Below are positions 7,092 to 14,810 of a stretch of 58,763 nt of DNA, one piece after another. Each line of letters starts with the position of its first letter. Positions within the stretch are counted from its first letter, which is position 1. Source of the stretch: CAYQEU01 sp964532005 (lineage in GTDB: Bacteria; Patescibacteriota; Doudnabacteria; UBA920). Both the position numbers and the translations under genes were made by a program. Where the stretch lies: assembly GCA_964532005.1 (NCBI GenBank), contig CAZHER010000007.1, positions 1 to 58,763 on the forward strand, read 5' to 3'. Below the pieces are notes generated by a model. The model searched no databases and had not been told where the DNA came from. It saw nothing but the letters and a program-made list of their open reading frames with translations.

Positions 7092-9185
7092 TCAATAAAC
7101 TTCCGGTTCTTTGGCTGAGTACCAAACAATCCCCCCTACCACTAAAAGCACAAAAGCAATTGCTGCAAAAATCCAAACAGGTTTTTTACTGACACTCTTT
7201 TCCCCTTCATCTTTATCTGGTAATGGATCGCCTGCCATTGCAAGATTCTGTAAATTTGGCTTTGTTGCGACAGATTTAGGTTTCGCAACAGTCTTTGGCC
7301 GAGGCTTGGTGGAAATGTTATTTTTTTCAATCAGTACCTTAGCCAACACATTGGCCTCATTGGGTGATGGCGTACCTGTCCACACCCATACCTTATTTTC
7401 TTGGACAATGTATGAGGCTAAAACCTTACTCCCTGTCTTCGAAACAGGCAGGCTCACCGTTTCAATAACCTTATTATTTGCATCTACTACGGAAATTTTT
7501 TTATTGCCGGCTAAAGTTGCTGGTAAAACGTCTCCTGAAATTGCAAAATACTCCCCTGCTTGAATGTCATAGTCTGGCAAAAAAGCTGATCGGTTTCCAA
7601 TCTGGATTTTTATATTCCCTAAAAACACCGGTACTGCTGAATTATTTTGTATTTCAACAAAAGGTTCAAACTCCGAATCTTTATTGCCTGAAAATATTTC
7701 CGTAATGCGTAACGGCGGTGCTTGAATTCTTGTATTTTCAATTGACATAGTTACTGGCGACCATTCCCAGCCCAAACTTCCAAACTTTGACCAAGATAGC
7801 TTATTCACAGGCTGTTTGATATGCACCGCGTCCTGTTTATTGTCATCCGGACTAAAAAGCAAAACCCAATATTTTCCATCTACGTCAAAATCTAAAGAAT
7901 TGATATTGGGAAGTTCAACAGAATAGAAAGAATAATCTGCGATATTTTGCTTTTCAGACAACGTCCAAGCATCACCACTGGGTTTTTTTAAATTTGTCGT
8001 AGAAATTTCAATTTGCCACCCTGTCATGTCGATCTTCTTATCAGAATTGCTATATAGCTCAATCTGAGGATGCATTGAAGTGCTGTCACCTACGCCAAAA
8101 TAAACCTCATTAATAGAAATATTGCTATATTCAACTTTATTATCTTTATCCTTTTCAACATTGTCTTCTAAAATTTTGTTTTCCTGCCCAAGAGTGGAAG
8201 CTGACCACAACCACTCATCTTCAATCACTTGGAAAGATTTGTTTTCTTCTGCTACACCTGAATATGCCGCTGAGTCTTTTATGAGCCTGTCGGGGGAAAA
8301 TAGGTAAACAACTTCCCCGGAACTGTTAAGCAAAGAAAACTTACCAACAGGAATAGTTATTGCCTTATACTGGCCGGGATCTATATTCCCTGACAATTCG
8401 TAACCATTTAGCCCCTGGGCATTGTCGCTCAATACCCACCCAGACAACTCAACAATATCCTCGGTAGTATTGAATATTTCCACAGCCTCGTGTCCAGAGT
8501 CGGTTCCTGAAGGGTTCGGCAAAATTTCAGTAATATTTAAGTCAGCATATTCTACGGGAACAATTATTTCAGGGACTGTGTCTTCTGGGGCAGGGGTTAT
8601 TACGGTTCCTGGAGGAACTTGCACCGAAGTATTTCTGGGTACAAATTGGCCGATTTCATAACTCGGTTCAGTTTCAAACAGGCCTTGTCTTTGCAAAGAT
8701 GACCCAGCTGGTATATTCCCCGAAACAGTTGGAAATTCATTGTTTGTCTGGCCCCACGACAGACTGTCTATTATGCTGGCGGACTCTCCAGAGGAATAAC
8801 GCAATGCAAGACCATTATCATCAGCAATGGTAGCGCTACTCGAAACGTCCGGAGCTACTGCAACTTGAACATAGCCGGCATTTGCCCACAAATAAAAACT
8901 ATACGATGGTATAAACACATCGTCTGTCCATGACTTGATTAGGCTGTCTGTGACCGACTGCGCTGTTCTCTTAACCAGCTTATAATCTTTCAGGCTTACT
9001 AGATCTGGGTTAGGGTTAAACAGTTCTATAAAATCGTTAGTTGCCAAACCTGCGCCGCCACTAGTTTGCACTCCTGATATATATATCTGACTGAACCCGT
9101 TGGCGGTATTGGCTGTCAACGCAAATATTACAAAAACCGATACTGCCGGCGCTAAGCCAGCAAGAATTATATTGAAAATTTTCAT
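7092..9185 (-). CDS. Lamin-tail-domain surface protein with C-terminal membrane anchor
   Basis: The protein has 697 residues. A signal peptide (residues 1-30) is followed by at least three lamin-tail-like (LTD) beta domains: about 30-155 (ATNDFIELFNPNPDLVSLKDY), about 215-330 (LNITEILPNPSGTDSGHEAV), and about 350-470 (ISINEVYFGVGD); a degenerate fourth covers about 495-600. A Lys/Pro-rich stalk and one transmembrane helix (PVWIFAAIAFVLLVVGGIVW, 668-687) end the chain. LTD domains occur in secreted and surface proteins and in nucleases and are thought to bind other macromolecules. GGAGG sits 7 bases before the ATG. It ends in TGA, showing that UGA is a stop here. Confidence 0.8.
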   Translation of the reverse strand: MKIFNIILAGLAPAVSVFVIFALTANTANGFSQIYISGVQTSGGAGLATNDFIELFNPNPDLVSLKDYKLVKRTAQSVTDSLIKSWTDDVFIPSYSFYLWANAGYVQVAVAPDVSSSATIADDNGLALRYSSGESASIIDSLSWGQTNNEFPTVSGNIPAGSSLQRQGLFETEPSYEIGQFVPRNTSVQVPPGTVITPAPEDTVPEIIVPVEYADLNITEILPNPSGTDSGHEAVEIFNTTEDIVELSGWVLSDNAQGLNGYELSGNIDPGQYKAITIPVGKFSLLNSSGEVVYLFSPDRLIKDSAAYSGVAEENKSFQVIEDEWLWSASTLGQENKILEDNVEKDKDNKVEYSNISINEVYFGVGDSTSMHPQIELYSNSDKKIDMTGWQIEISTTNLKKPSGDAWTLSEKQNIADYSFYSVELPNINSLDFDVDGKYWVLLFSPDDNKQDAVHIKQPVNKLSWSKFGSLGWEWSPVTMSIENTRIQAPPLRITEIFSGNKDSEFEPFVEIQNNSAVPVFLGNIKIQIGNRSAFLPDYDIQAGEYFAISGDVLPATLAGNKKISVVDANNKVIETVSLPVSKTGSKVLASYIVQENKVWVWTGTPSPNEANVLAKVLIEKNNISTKPRPKTVAKPKSVATKPNLQNLAMAGDPLPDKDEGEKSVSKKPVWIFAAIAFVLLVVGGIVWYSAKEPEVY

Positions 9186-9235
9186 CTTTCCCTCCTTGCC
9201 AAAAGTATTGCATAGGAAGGTTCAAATAAAAATAA

Positions 9236-9257
9236 AGCTGCGGATTATTCCGCAGCT
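9236..9257 (-). terminator. Terminator overlapping the end of nusB
   Basis: AGCTGCGG / CCGCAGCT with a 6-base loop. The stop codon of nusB lies in the loop, and T-rich sequence follows on the minus strand. Confidence 0.8.
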
Positions 9258-9700
9258 GGATTCGGTTTTTCTGTTTGGCCGGGATCTTCGCCCGACATTT
9301 TTTTATATAAAGTTCCCAAAACCCCGTTCACAAACTTCCCCGAATTCCCCCCTGCAAACACTTTACCCATTTCTACTGCTTCATTAATGGCAACTTTTGG
9401 CGGAACATCTTTTAGAAACATCAATTCATAAATCCCTACCCGCAACACATTGCGGTCAACAACTGTAATTTGTTCAATGGGCCATTCCGGAGCTGTCTCT
9501 GCAATTATCTTGTCTATCTCTGCAATATTGTCATGAACTCCCAAAGCCAGAGAAACCGCGAATTCTGGGTCCTCTACCCCGCCGGCAAATTCGCCGAGCA
9601 ATTTTTCCACTACTGATTTTAAGTCTTCCTGCTTATTATTAAAATCCCATTCAAACAGAGCCTGCATGGCAACTGTTCTCAATAAGTGTCTGTTGGCCAT
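9245..9700 (-). CDS. nusB: Transcription antitermination factor NusB
   Basis: The protein has 151 residues and the all-helical NusB fold from end to end: RHLLRTVAMQALFEWDF at the start, then VVDRNVLRVGIYELMFL and PPKVAINEAVEMGKVFAG, which carry the RNA-contact and NusE-contact helices. It works in rRNA antitermination with NusA, NusE (S10) and NusG. rpmF lies 28 bases upstream; the two probably share the 9932-9960 promoter, with partial termination between them. Confidence 0.95.
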   Translation of the reverse strand: MANRHLLRTVAMQALFEWDFNNKQEDLKSVVEKLLGEFAGGVEDPEFAVSLALGVHDNIAEIDKIIAETAPEWPIEQITVVDRNVLRVGIYELMFLKDVPPKVAINEAVEMGKVFAGGNSGKFVNGVLGTLYKKMSGEDPGQTEKPNPAAE

Positions 9701-9719
9701 AAAAAATGAAAATTAAAAA

Positions 9720-9747
9720 ACGCAAACGTTACGAGGTAACTTTGCGT
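9720..9747 (-). terminator. Terminator overlapping the end of rpmF
   Basis: ACGCAAA-c-GTTAC pairs with GTAAC-t-TTTGCGT around a 3-base loop, with T6 following on the minus strand. The rpmF stop codon is inside the hairpin. Confidence 0.8.
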
Positions 9748-9899
9748 CCTTTGTAAAAACCACAGTTTGGACAAGGCAAATGAGGCATTGTTGCATTGCC
9801 GCAGTTTTTGCAAGTTGCCAAAGACTTTGGCTTAAGTGCATGATGACTGCGTCGCTGTTTCGTCCCAGATCGGGTTTTGTGCTTCTTAGGAACTCCCAT
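9729..9899 (-). CDS. rpmF: 50S ribosomal protein L32
   Basis: A 56-residue frame starts MGVPKKHKTRSGTKQRRSHH and ends GFYKGRKVTS. Two CxxC pairs (CKNC, CPNC) form the zinc ribbon of the Cys-containing L32 type. The length is normal. No Shine-Dalgarno is visible before the ATG. nusB follows. Confidence 0.95.
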   Translation of the reverse strand: MGVPKKHKTRSGTKQRRSHHALKPKSLATCKNCGNATMPHLPCPNCGFYKGRKVTS

Positions 9900-9931
9900 G
9901 TAAAAGTTTATCAGTTAAAGACAATAGGACA

Positions 9932-9960
9932 ATTTTACTAGATTTTAGGCTATTTGTCAA
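9932..9960 (-). promoter_or_regulatory. Promoter of rpmF-nusB
   Basis: TTGACA (9955-9960), 17-base spacer, TAAAAT (9932-9937) on the minus strand. The -35 box starts inside the T-run of the preceding terminator, a very compact join. Confidence 0.75.
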
Positions 9961-9961
9961 T

Positions 9962-10021
9962 AAAAAAAGCCACGCGACATAGAAATCTAAGTGAATATTA
10001 TTCCTGTGGCATGGCCTTTTT
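9962..10021. terminator. Imperfect terminator between the 10.1 kb transcription unit and rpmF
   Basis: GCCACGCGACA (9969-9979) pairs with TGTGGCATGGC (10005-10015) with one mismatch; a T7 run follows on the minus strand and T5 on the plus strand. Confidence 0.65.
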
Positions 10022-10140
10022 AGAGCCCCCAATCCGTATAACCGAAATTAGGAGCATAAGATTTGCGGCTTGCTGGCAAATAAATGTAAATTTCCAGAGC
10101 GGCAAATAGGTTGTAAAAATTACGCCAAAAAAAGACGCAA
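9962..10140 (-). ncRNA. Possible non-coding transcript between groEL and rpmF
   Basis: The 319 bases between rpmF and groEL hold no convincing gene, only a 19-codon frame. There is a consensus-like promoter (10147-10175) and a terminator (9962-10021) about 180 bases apart on the minus strand. Between them lie ATTTGC / GCAAAT and TGG / CCA complementary pieces and a G-rich segment. This is the layout of a small RNA gene, but the fold is not compelling. Confidence 0.35.
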
Positions 10141-10170
10141 CTGCGCATTCTACGCTATTTACGTCTTTTT
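10127..10170 (-). terminator. groEL terminator with a promoter in its loop
   Basis: AAAAAAAGACG (10127-10137) pairs with CGTCTTTTT (10162-10170); T7 follows on the minus strand. The loop contains the -10 box of the promoter at 10147-10175. Confidence 0.7.
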
Positions 10171-10175
10171 GTCAA
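10147..10175 (-). promoter_or_regulatory. Promoter embedded in the groEL terminator
   Basis: TTGACA (10170-10175), 17-base spacer, TAGAAT (10147-10152) on the minus strand. It would restart transcription at about 10140, past groEL. Confidence 0.55.
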
Positions 10176-10218
10176 GTACCTATCCTATTTTTGCTAATTT
10201 TTGCCTTATTTAAGGGAT

Positions 10219-11886
10219 TTAAAATCCACCCATACCGCCCATCCCTGGCATTCCTCCACCAGATGGAGCATCGCCCTTAGGTTCCGGTTTGTCCACCACA
10301 ATAGCTTCTGTAGTAACTAAAGTAGATGCTATAGAAACAGCGTTTTCTAAAGCCAAGCGAGACACCTTGAGAGGGTCTACTATTCCGGCCTGCATCATAT
10401 CTTCAACTTTTCCAGCTTCCCAACTACCAGAATCATACTTGGCAAAGTCGTAACCATTATATTGCAAATCTCCGGACTGAACATAGGTAATTATTCCTGT
10501 TGGTTCAATTCCTGCATTTGCAGCAATTTGCCTAAGAGGGGCTTCCAAAGCAATCCTTACTACATTTACTCCTGCACGCTGGGCAACATTCATATCCTTG
10601 CCAAATTCTTCCAAGCGAGGAGCAATTTTTGCAAATGCAGCACCGCCACCGGCAATAATCCCCTCTTCCATTGCAGCACGGGTAGCATTTAAAGCATCTT
10701 CAATTTTAAACTTTTTAGCTTTCATTTCTGTCTCAGTGAAAGCTCCAACTTTAATTACACCAACACCGCCGGAAAGACGAGCCATTCGTTCCTGAAGTTT
10801 TTCCCTGTCAAAATCTGAGCTGACTTCTTTAATTTCAGCTTTAATTTGATTAATGCGGGTTTCTAAAGCAGCTTTGTCACCTTGTCCATCGACAACAGTA
10901 GTATGCTCTTTGGTAGAAATAACTTTCCGAGCACGTCCTAGTTGTTCCAATTCGGCTTTATCAAGCTTCAAACCCAAATCTTCCGTAATTACTTGACCAC
11001 CGGTTAGGACTGCAATATCTTGCAACATCTCTTTTCTGCGATCACCAAAGCCAGGAGCTTTAACAGCAAGGACACTGAAAGTTCCGCGGAGCTTATTGAG
11101 AATAAAAGTTGTTAAAGCCTCCCCTTCAATATCATCAGCAATGATAACCAGATCTTTTTTACCAGATTGAGCAATTTTTTCTAGTAGCGGCAAAATTTCT
11201 TGCACAGAAGAAATCTTTTTATCGGTAATCAAAATATAAGGGTCTTCTGAAACTGCTTCCATACGCTCTGCATTGGTCACCATATATGGCGACACAAAAC
11301 CTTTATCAAAGCGCATCCCTTTTACTACTTCCCTCTCAATGCCAATAGTTTGACCTTCTTCAACTGTAATTACTCCATCAGGGCCAATTTCTTTCATTGC
11401 TTCGGCAATTTCTTTTCCAACCTGCTCATCTAAAGAAGCAATGGTGGCTACTCGTTCAATATCATTTTCGCCAACAGTTTTTTTAACTTTATTCAGCTCC
11501 TGCACCACAAACTCAACAGCTTTGTCCATTCCTTTCTTAATTTCGCTTGCCTGGGAAGACTCAATGCTGACCATTTCCAAACCTTTGCCAATCATTGCTT
11601 GTGCCAATACAGTGGCGGTTGTTGTTCCATCTCCAGCTTCTTCGTTGGTTTTATTAGCAACTTCCTGAATTAAGGAAGCTCCTACATTTTCAAACTTATC
11701 TTCCAATTCTATATCTTTGGCAACGGTTACCCCGTCATCGGAAATTGTAGGACTGCCAAAGCCGCGGTCTAAAATGACTGCTTTGCCGGTTGGACCCAAA
11801 GTTACTTTTACCACATCTGCGGCTTTGTCTACCCCAGCTTTAATTGCTTGTTTTGCTGCAAATCCAAATTTAATATCTTTTGCCAT
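10219..11886 (-). CDS. groL: Chaperonin GroEL (Hsp60)
   Basis: The protein has 555 residues from MAKDIKFGF. An upstream ATG at 11913 is rejected because AAAGGAAA, the ribosome binding site, lies in that extension. Hallmarks are GPTGKAVILDRGFGSP, DDGVTVAKDIEL, the ATPase segment GDGTTTATVLAQA and a GGM-rich flexible tail (GGGMPGMGGMGGF). It forms the double-ring folding chamber closed by GroES. groES ends 19 bases upstream and both are transcribed from the CIRCE-controlled promoter. Confidence 0.98.
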   Translation of the reverse strand: MAKDIKFGFAAKQAIKAGVDKAADVVKVTLGPTGKAVILDRGFGSPTISDDGVTVAKDIELEDKFENVGASLIQEVANKTNEEAGDGTTTATVLAQAMIGKGLEMVSIESSQASEIKKGMDKAVEFVVQELNKVKKTVGENDIERVATIASLDEQVGKEIAEAMKEIGPDGVITVEEGQTIGIEREVVKGMRFDKGFVSPYMVTNAERMEAVSEDPYILITDKKISSVQEILPLLEKIAQSGKKDLVIIADDIEGEALTTFILNKLRGTFSVLAVKAPGFGDRRKEMLQDIAVLTGGQVITEDLGLKLDKAELEQLGRARKVISTKEHTTVVDGQGDKAALETRINQIKAEIKEVSSDFDREKLQERMARLSGGVGVIKVGAFTETEMKAKKFKIEDALNATRAAMEEGIIAGGGAAFAKIAPRLEEFGKDMNVAQRAGVNVVRIALEAPLRQIAANAGIEPTGIITYVQSGDLQYNGYDFAKYDSGSWEAGKVEDMMQAGIVDPLKVSRLALENAVSIASTLVTTEAIVVDKPEPKGDAPSGGGMPGMGGMGGF

Positions 11887-11905
11887 ATATGTTTCCTTTC
11901 TATAA

Positions 11906-12211
11906 TTACTCAATTACAGCGACTACTTCGCTTTCGTCTTTATCTTCCCCCACATAGAGAATTTTATACTCAACTTTCTCGCCATTTTCTTCTACCTCCA
12001 CTTCTTCACCGGCATACTTGCCAAAAACCACTGTGTCGCCAACTTTCAGACCAAGCTCTGCTACGTCTTCTCCTGAGCCCAATGCGACAATTTTACCTTG
12101 AGCTTTCTTTTCTTTGTCAGTTGTGTCAGGCAGAATAATTCCGCTTTTGGTCACTTCCTCTGTGGAAAGCTGTTTGACCAAAACCCGATTTCCTAAAGGT
12201 TTTACTTGCAT
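11906..12211 (-). CDS. groS: Co-chaperonin GroES
   Basis: The protein has 101 residues. It starts MQVKPLGNRVLVKQL and contains the mobile loop (EVTKSGIILPDTTDKEKK) and the GDTVVFGKYAGEEVE segment. It is the lid of the GroEL chamber. AAAGGAAA lies 8 bases before the ATG. It is first in the operon behind CIRCE. Confidence 0.97.
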   Translation of the reverse strand: MQVKPLGNRVLVKQLSTEEVTKSGIILPDTTDKEKKAQGKIVALGSGEDVAELGLKVGDTVVFGKYAGEEVEVEENGEKVEYKILYVGEDKDESEVVAVIE

Positions 12212-12256
12212 TCTGTTTTTCCTTTCTTAATTATTATTGGTAATTTCAAGTAATAT

Positions 12257-12283
12257 TTAGCACTCCCTTAATGTGAGTGCTAA
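12257..12283 (-). promoter_or_regulatory. CIRCE operator of groES-groEL
   Basis: A perfect TTAGCACTC-N9-GAGTGCTAA inverted repeat, the binding site of HrcA. It starts at the predicted transcription start, so HrcA binding would block the promoter. Confidence 0.97.
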
Positions 12284-12286
12284 TTT

Positions 12287-12314
12287 ATTCTAGCAAAATA
12301 GTTAGCTATGTCAA
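12287..12314 (-). promoter_or_regulatory. Promoter of groES-groEL
   Basis: TTGACA (12309-12314), 16-base spacer, TAGAAT (12287-12292) on the minus strand, just upstream of CIRCE. It lies over an apparent extension of the divergent methyltransferase frame, which argues for the later start of that gene. Confidence 0.8.
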
Positions 12315-12324
12315 GACAAAGCAA

Positions 12325-12354
12325 AACCCTTGTATTACAAAACAAACAAGGGTT
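12325..12354. repeat. Inverted repeat between divergent promoters
   Basis: AACCCTTGT (12325-12333) and ACAAGGGTT (12346-12354), 9 pairs, lie between the groES and methyltransferase promoters. It could be an operator. No function is known. Confidence 0.4.
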
Positions 12355-12376
12355 ATCGTGTTATACTGCAATCATC

Positions 12377-13126
12377 ATGCGATCTAAAGATTCTTATGAC
12401 AATGAAGCGGGTGCTAAAAAGTTTATAGAGTACCTTAATACCGATTCCGGACAAACCCAACAAGCTGTGCTATACAGCGCTTTTAGAAATGGTTTGGGAA
12501 CTAATAAAAACCAAAAAATATTAGATGCGGCCTGTGGCCCAGGGTGGCTCTCTGCAAAACTCCAGCCAGAATACCCTAACATTGAAAGTTGCGACGGTTC
12601 TAAATATTTCTTAGAGCATCTGTCCTTGTCCTACCCAACTTTAAAAGCACAGCACGTAGATTTAGCACAACCTCTCCCCTATCCTGATTCGGAATTTGAT
12701 GCGATAATTTTCAGCATGGCTGCGCATGACGTTGAAGATCAGAAAAAAACTTTTACTGAAATGCGGCGCATACTAAAACCTGGAGGCAAGCTCTTGGTTT
12801 CTATTGCCAACCCCTATATTGCTTTTCCGGTAGGTGTGTGGAAGAGAAGTATTTTTGACCGGCTGCTTGGAAGAAAACCAACGCTACAAGTCAGGCCATA
12901 CCACTGGTTTGTAAAGAAGAGCCGCAACTATACTTTTCACAATATTCTGGAAAGCTATTTTTACAAACTTTCTGAACACATTAACAATGCCATTTCAAGC
13001 GGTTTTGTGCTGATGCATTTTGAAGAGCTTGAAAGCAAAGAGGACAGCACAAAATTTAACTTACAGTACAACCTTCACCGCTACCCAGCTCTATTGTTTA
13101 TGGGATTTGAAAAACCCGGACAGTAA
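12377..13126 (+). CDS. Class I SAM-dependent methyltransferase
   Basis: The protein has 249 residues from the ATG at 12377. The frame opens earlier, but a TGT-TATACT extended -10 box at 12359-12367 ends 9 bases before this ATG, so transcription starts nearly at the start codon. The SAM-binding loop is KILDAACGPGWLSAKL (about 40-55); the acidic residue after it sits in NIESCDGS. Motif IV is SEFDAIIFSMAAHDV, and the downstream RILKPGGKLLVSIANP is typical of the Methyltransf_11 group. The substrate is not predictable. The 3' end overlaps the convergent gene by 36 bases. Confidence 0.85.
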   Translation: MRSKDSYDNEAGAKKFIEYLNTDSGQTQQAVLYSAFRNGLGTNKNQKILDAACGPGWLSAKLQPEYPNIESCDGSKYFLEHLSLSYPTLKAQHVDLAQPLPYPDSEFDAIIFSMAAHDVEDQKKTFTEMRRILKPGGKLLVSIANPYIAFPVGVWKRSIFDRLLGRKPTLQVRPYHWFVKKSRNYTFHNILESYFYKLSEHINNAISSGFVLMHFEELESKEDSTKFNLQYNLHRYPALLFMGFEKPGQ

Positions 13127-14029
13127 AGCTTCGTGCTTGCTTTCTGGGTGAAACGATAATTCGTCTTCGCGGACAAAAATAAACTTGTCCTGGCGGATTC
13201 GCTGAAGTTGCCATGAACCCAACTGTCTTTCAATAAATCTGCCGCCAAGCATAATATAAAACATTTCTAAAAACTTTTGTGCGCCGCTCTGCGGCTCTTT
13301 TTGTGCCAGTTCTTCAAATTTTGCGTTCGGAAAAAATACTTGAATCCAAGATTGATTCGCTTTCTGAAATCCCAGAATTGACTGTCCATAAACGACTGGT
13401 CGTAATTTTAGATATTCCATTGCTTTGTACAAGTTTTTTTCCGCATCCACCGGCCGAATTTTGGCTAGATAATGGTTCAGACAAAATCTATTGGCTATTT
13501 TTTTGCCATGGCGCCTTTTCCCAAGAATTTGAAAATATGCTGTCAGAAAAGTTCTACCAGTCCACATAAACTTTTCGTCAGTAATAATAAAAAGGTCAAT
13601 ATCGCTTCCTGGGCGTTGCTGTCCTAATGGCTGGGAACCTGCCAACGCAATGCCTCGTATAAACGGCAAGTTGCGAGCATGGATTAAGTATCTGCGCACT
13701 TTCTTTTCACGGACAATACCATTGCCATAGTTAGACAATCTCAATCCCACCATATTTAGCCTGCCCGGCAAAAAGTAATAACCATTTTGAGTTTCTATCT
13801 TGCCAACCTCCACCAACTCATCTATCGCCTGAATGACCTCAAATAAAGATCTGCTGCCTTCTAGATCAGGAGATCCTTTTAACTCAAACTGATCATCAAT
13901 GGCACTACCCATACGTTCCGGGCTGGCAAGCAAGTATTTGAAAAGTTCGAATTGGGTTAAGGGCAAATCCTGTAAATCAAAATACCGCAAAGTTGCCAAA
14001 ATGCGGTCTGTTAGTCCCGTGGTGCTCAT
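13091..14029 (-). CDS. Nucleotidyltransferase-domain protein
   Basis: The protein has 312 residues. Residues about 1-110 look like one or two winged-helix units (FDLQDLPLTQFELFKYLLAS). The Pol-beta-type nucleotidyltransferase core follows at about 120-160 (FIRGIALAGSQPLGQQRPGSDIDLFIIT) with the G-S and D-x-D signature of catalytic members. The C-terminal 150 residues are helical. It may transfer a nucleotide to a small molecule or protein; the substrate is unknown. Its start overlaps the stop of the upstream gene (ATGA), suggesting translational coupling in the mutM operon. Confidence 0.75.
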   Translation of the reverse strand: MSTTGLTDRILATLRYFDLQDLPLTQFELFKYLLASPERMGSAIDDQFELKGSPDLEGSRSLFEVIQAIDELVEVGKIETQNGYYFLPGRLNMVGLRLSNYGNGIVREKKVRRYLIHARNLPFIRGIALAGSQPLGQQRPGSDIDLFIITDEKFMWTGRTFLTAYFQILGKRRHGKKIANRFCLNHYLAKIRPVDAEKNLYKAMEYLKLRPVVYGQSILGFQKANQSWIQVFFPNAKFEELAQKEPQSGAQKFLEMFYIMLGGRFIERQLGSWQLQRIRQDKFIFVREDELSFHPESKHEALLSGFFKSHKQ

Positions 14030-14367
14030 AGCCCTAAGTTATCTGCACTCATCTCTTCCCAGTCATCAAAATCTATTTCTTTAAAAACACGTACTTTGTG
14101 GCTAAATTCAGTATCGGACAACTTGTATTCCGTCCGAGCCGTATCGCCCTGTCTGTGGGAGTAAGTCATTTTCTTTTCTAAAACCACGGGACGATTTTCC
14201 CGAACCACTTTAAATGTAATTCCGCCCTTTTTGAAAATAATTATATCTTGGTCACCCACCTCTTCTTCCCCATCTGGTGTCTTCTGATACAAAGGCTCGT
14301 TAGTGATCTTAATTTCGCCCTGAGCAGTTAAACTTTCTATCAATTGTTCCCATCGTTCATCTGTCAT
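14026..14367 (-). CDS. Conserved-looking small acidic protein, unknown function
   Basis: The protein has 113 residues and no recognised domain. Polar helical ends (MTDERWEQLIESLTAQGE) flank a beta-rich middle (QDIIIFKKGGITFKVVREN). No membrane segment or signal peptide. It overlaps both neighbours by 4 bases (ATGA type), so it is translated as part of a tight operon with the 67-residue membrane protein upstream and the nucleotidyltransferase downstream. Confidence 0.6.
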   Translation of the reverse strand: MTDERWEQLIESLTAQGEIKITNEPLYQKTPDGEEEVGDQDIIIFKKGGITFKVVRENRPVVLEKKMTYSHRQGDTARTEYKLSDTEFSHKVRVFKEIDFDDWEEMSADNLGL

Positions 14368-14567
14368 TGCAGTACTCCTCCGCCGTACGCCGAGCCTAGA
14401 CTGCTAAGCACCGTTGGTATTACAAAAGCCATTACCAAAATAGGCAAAACGATTAGAGCTACGGTAATAATCAACTGCCATATTATGTAGTTTTTGGTTT
14501 TGCGAGTATTGACATAAATCTCTTCCAACAACTCGCGGTCAGTTTTTGGCTGTTCGTTTGGGTCCAT
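14364..14567 (-). CDS. Small single-pass membrane protein
   Basis: The protein has 67 residues: a charged N-terminal helix (TDRELLEEIYVNTRKTKNYI) then a hydrophobic segment at about 30-52 (LIITVALIVLPILVMAFVI). This charge-helix plus membrane-segment plan is frequent among small CPR proteins of unknown role. It overlaps the following gene by 4 bases. Confidence 0.6.
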   Translation of the reverse strand: MDPNEQPKTDRELLEEIYVNTRKTKNYIIWQLIITVALIVLPILVMAFVIPTVLSSLGSAYGGGVLQ

Positions 14568-14576
14568 AACTATATT

Positions 14577-14810
14577 TTATTGTTCTATGATGGGCGGATA
14601 AAACTGGTGCCCATAAAAATCACAGCTTACTGAAAATAAATTATCATTCTTTGTCACCACGCCAAGCTCCTTGCAAAGCCCCCATGCTATTTTGTTATGA
14701 CTAACAGAAGCTGGTAAGGTTTGCCCGGTAAAATCAAAAATTGCTATTCCTACCACCAACACTATAACTGCAAGTCCAACTAAAGTGGCTATTGTTGTTG
14801 TTCCCTGCAT
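14577..14810 (-). CDS. Small membrane-anchored protein, unknown function
   Basis: The protein has 77 residues from the ATG at 14810, which overlaps the mutM stop as TAATG; a longer frame inside mutM is less likely. One transmembrane segment (TLVGLAVIVLVVGIAIFDF) is followed by an outer part of 50 residues with two Cys (WGLCKEL, SVSCDFY) that could form a disulfide. No family is recognised. Confidence 0.55.
   Translation of the reverse strand: MQGTTTIATLVGLAVIVLVVGIAIFDFTGQTLPASVSHNKIAWGLCKELGVVTKNDNLFSVSCDFYGHQFYPPIIEQ

Noticed and set aside
11887..11913. N-terminal extension of GroEL
   Set aside because: It encodes the ribosome binding site and is not present in GroEL proteins, which start MAKDI or similar.
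12308..12376. Upstream start of the methyltransferase
   Set aside because: This region holds the groES promoter and the methyltransferase's own extended -10 box; the ATG at 12377 fits the family better.
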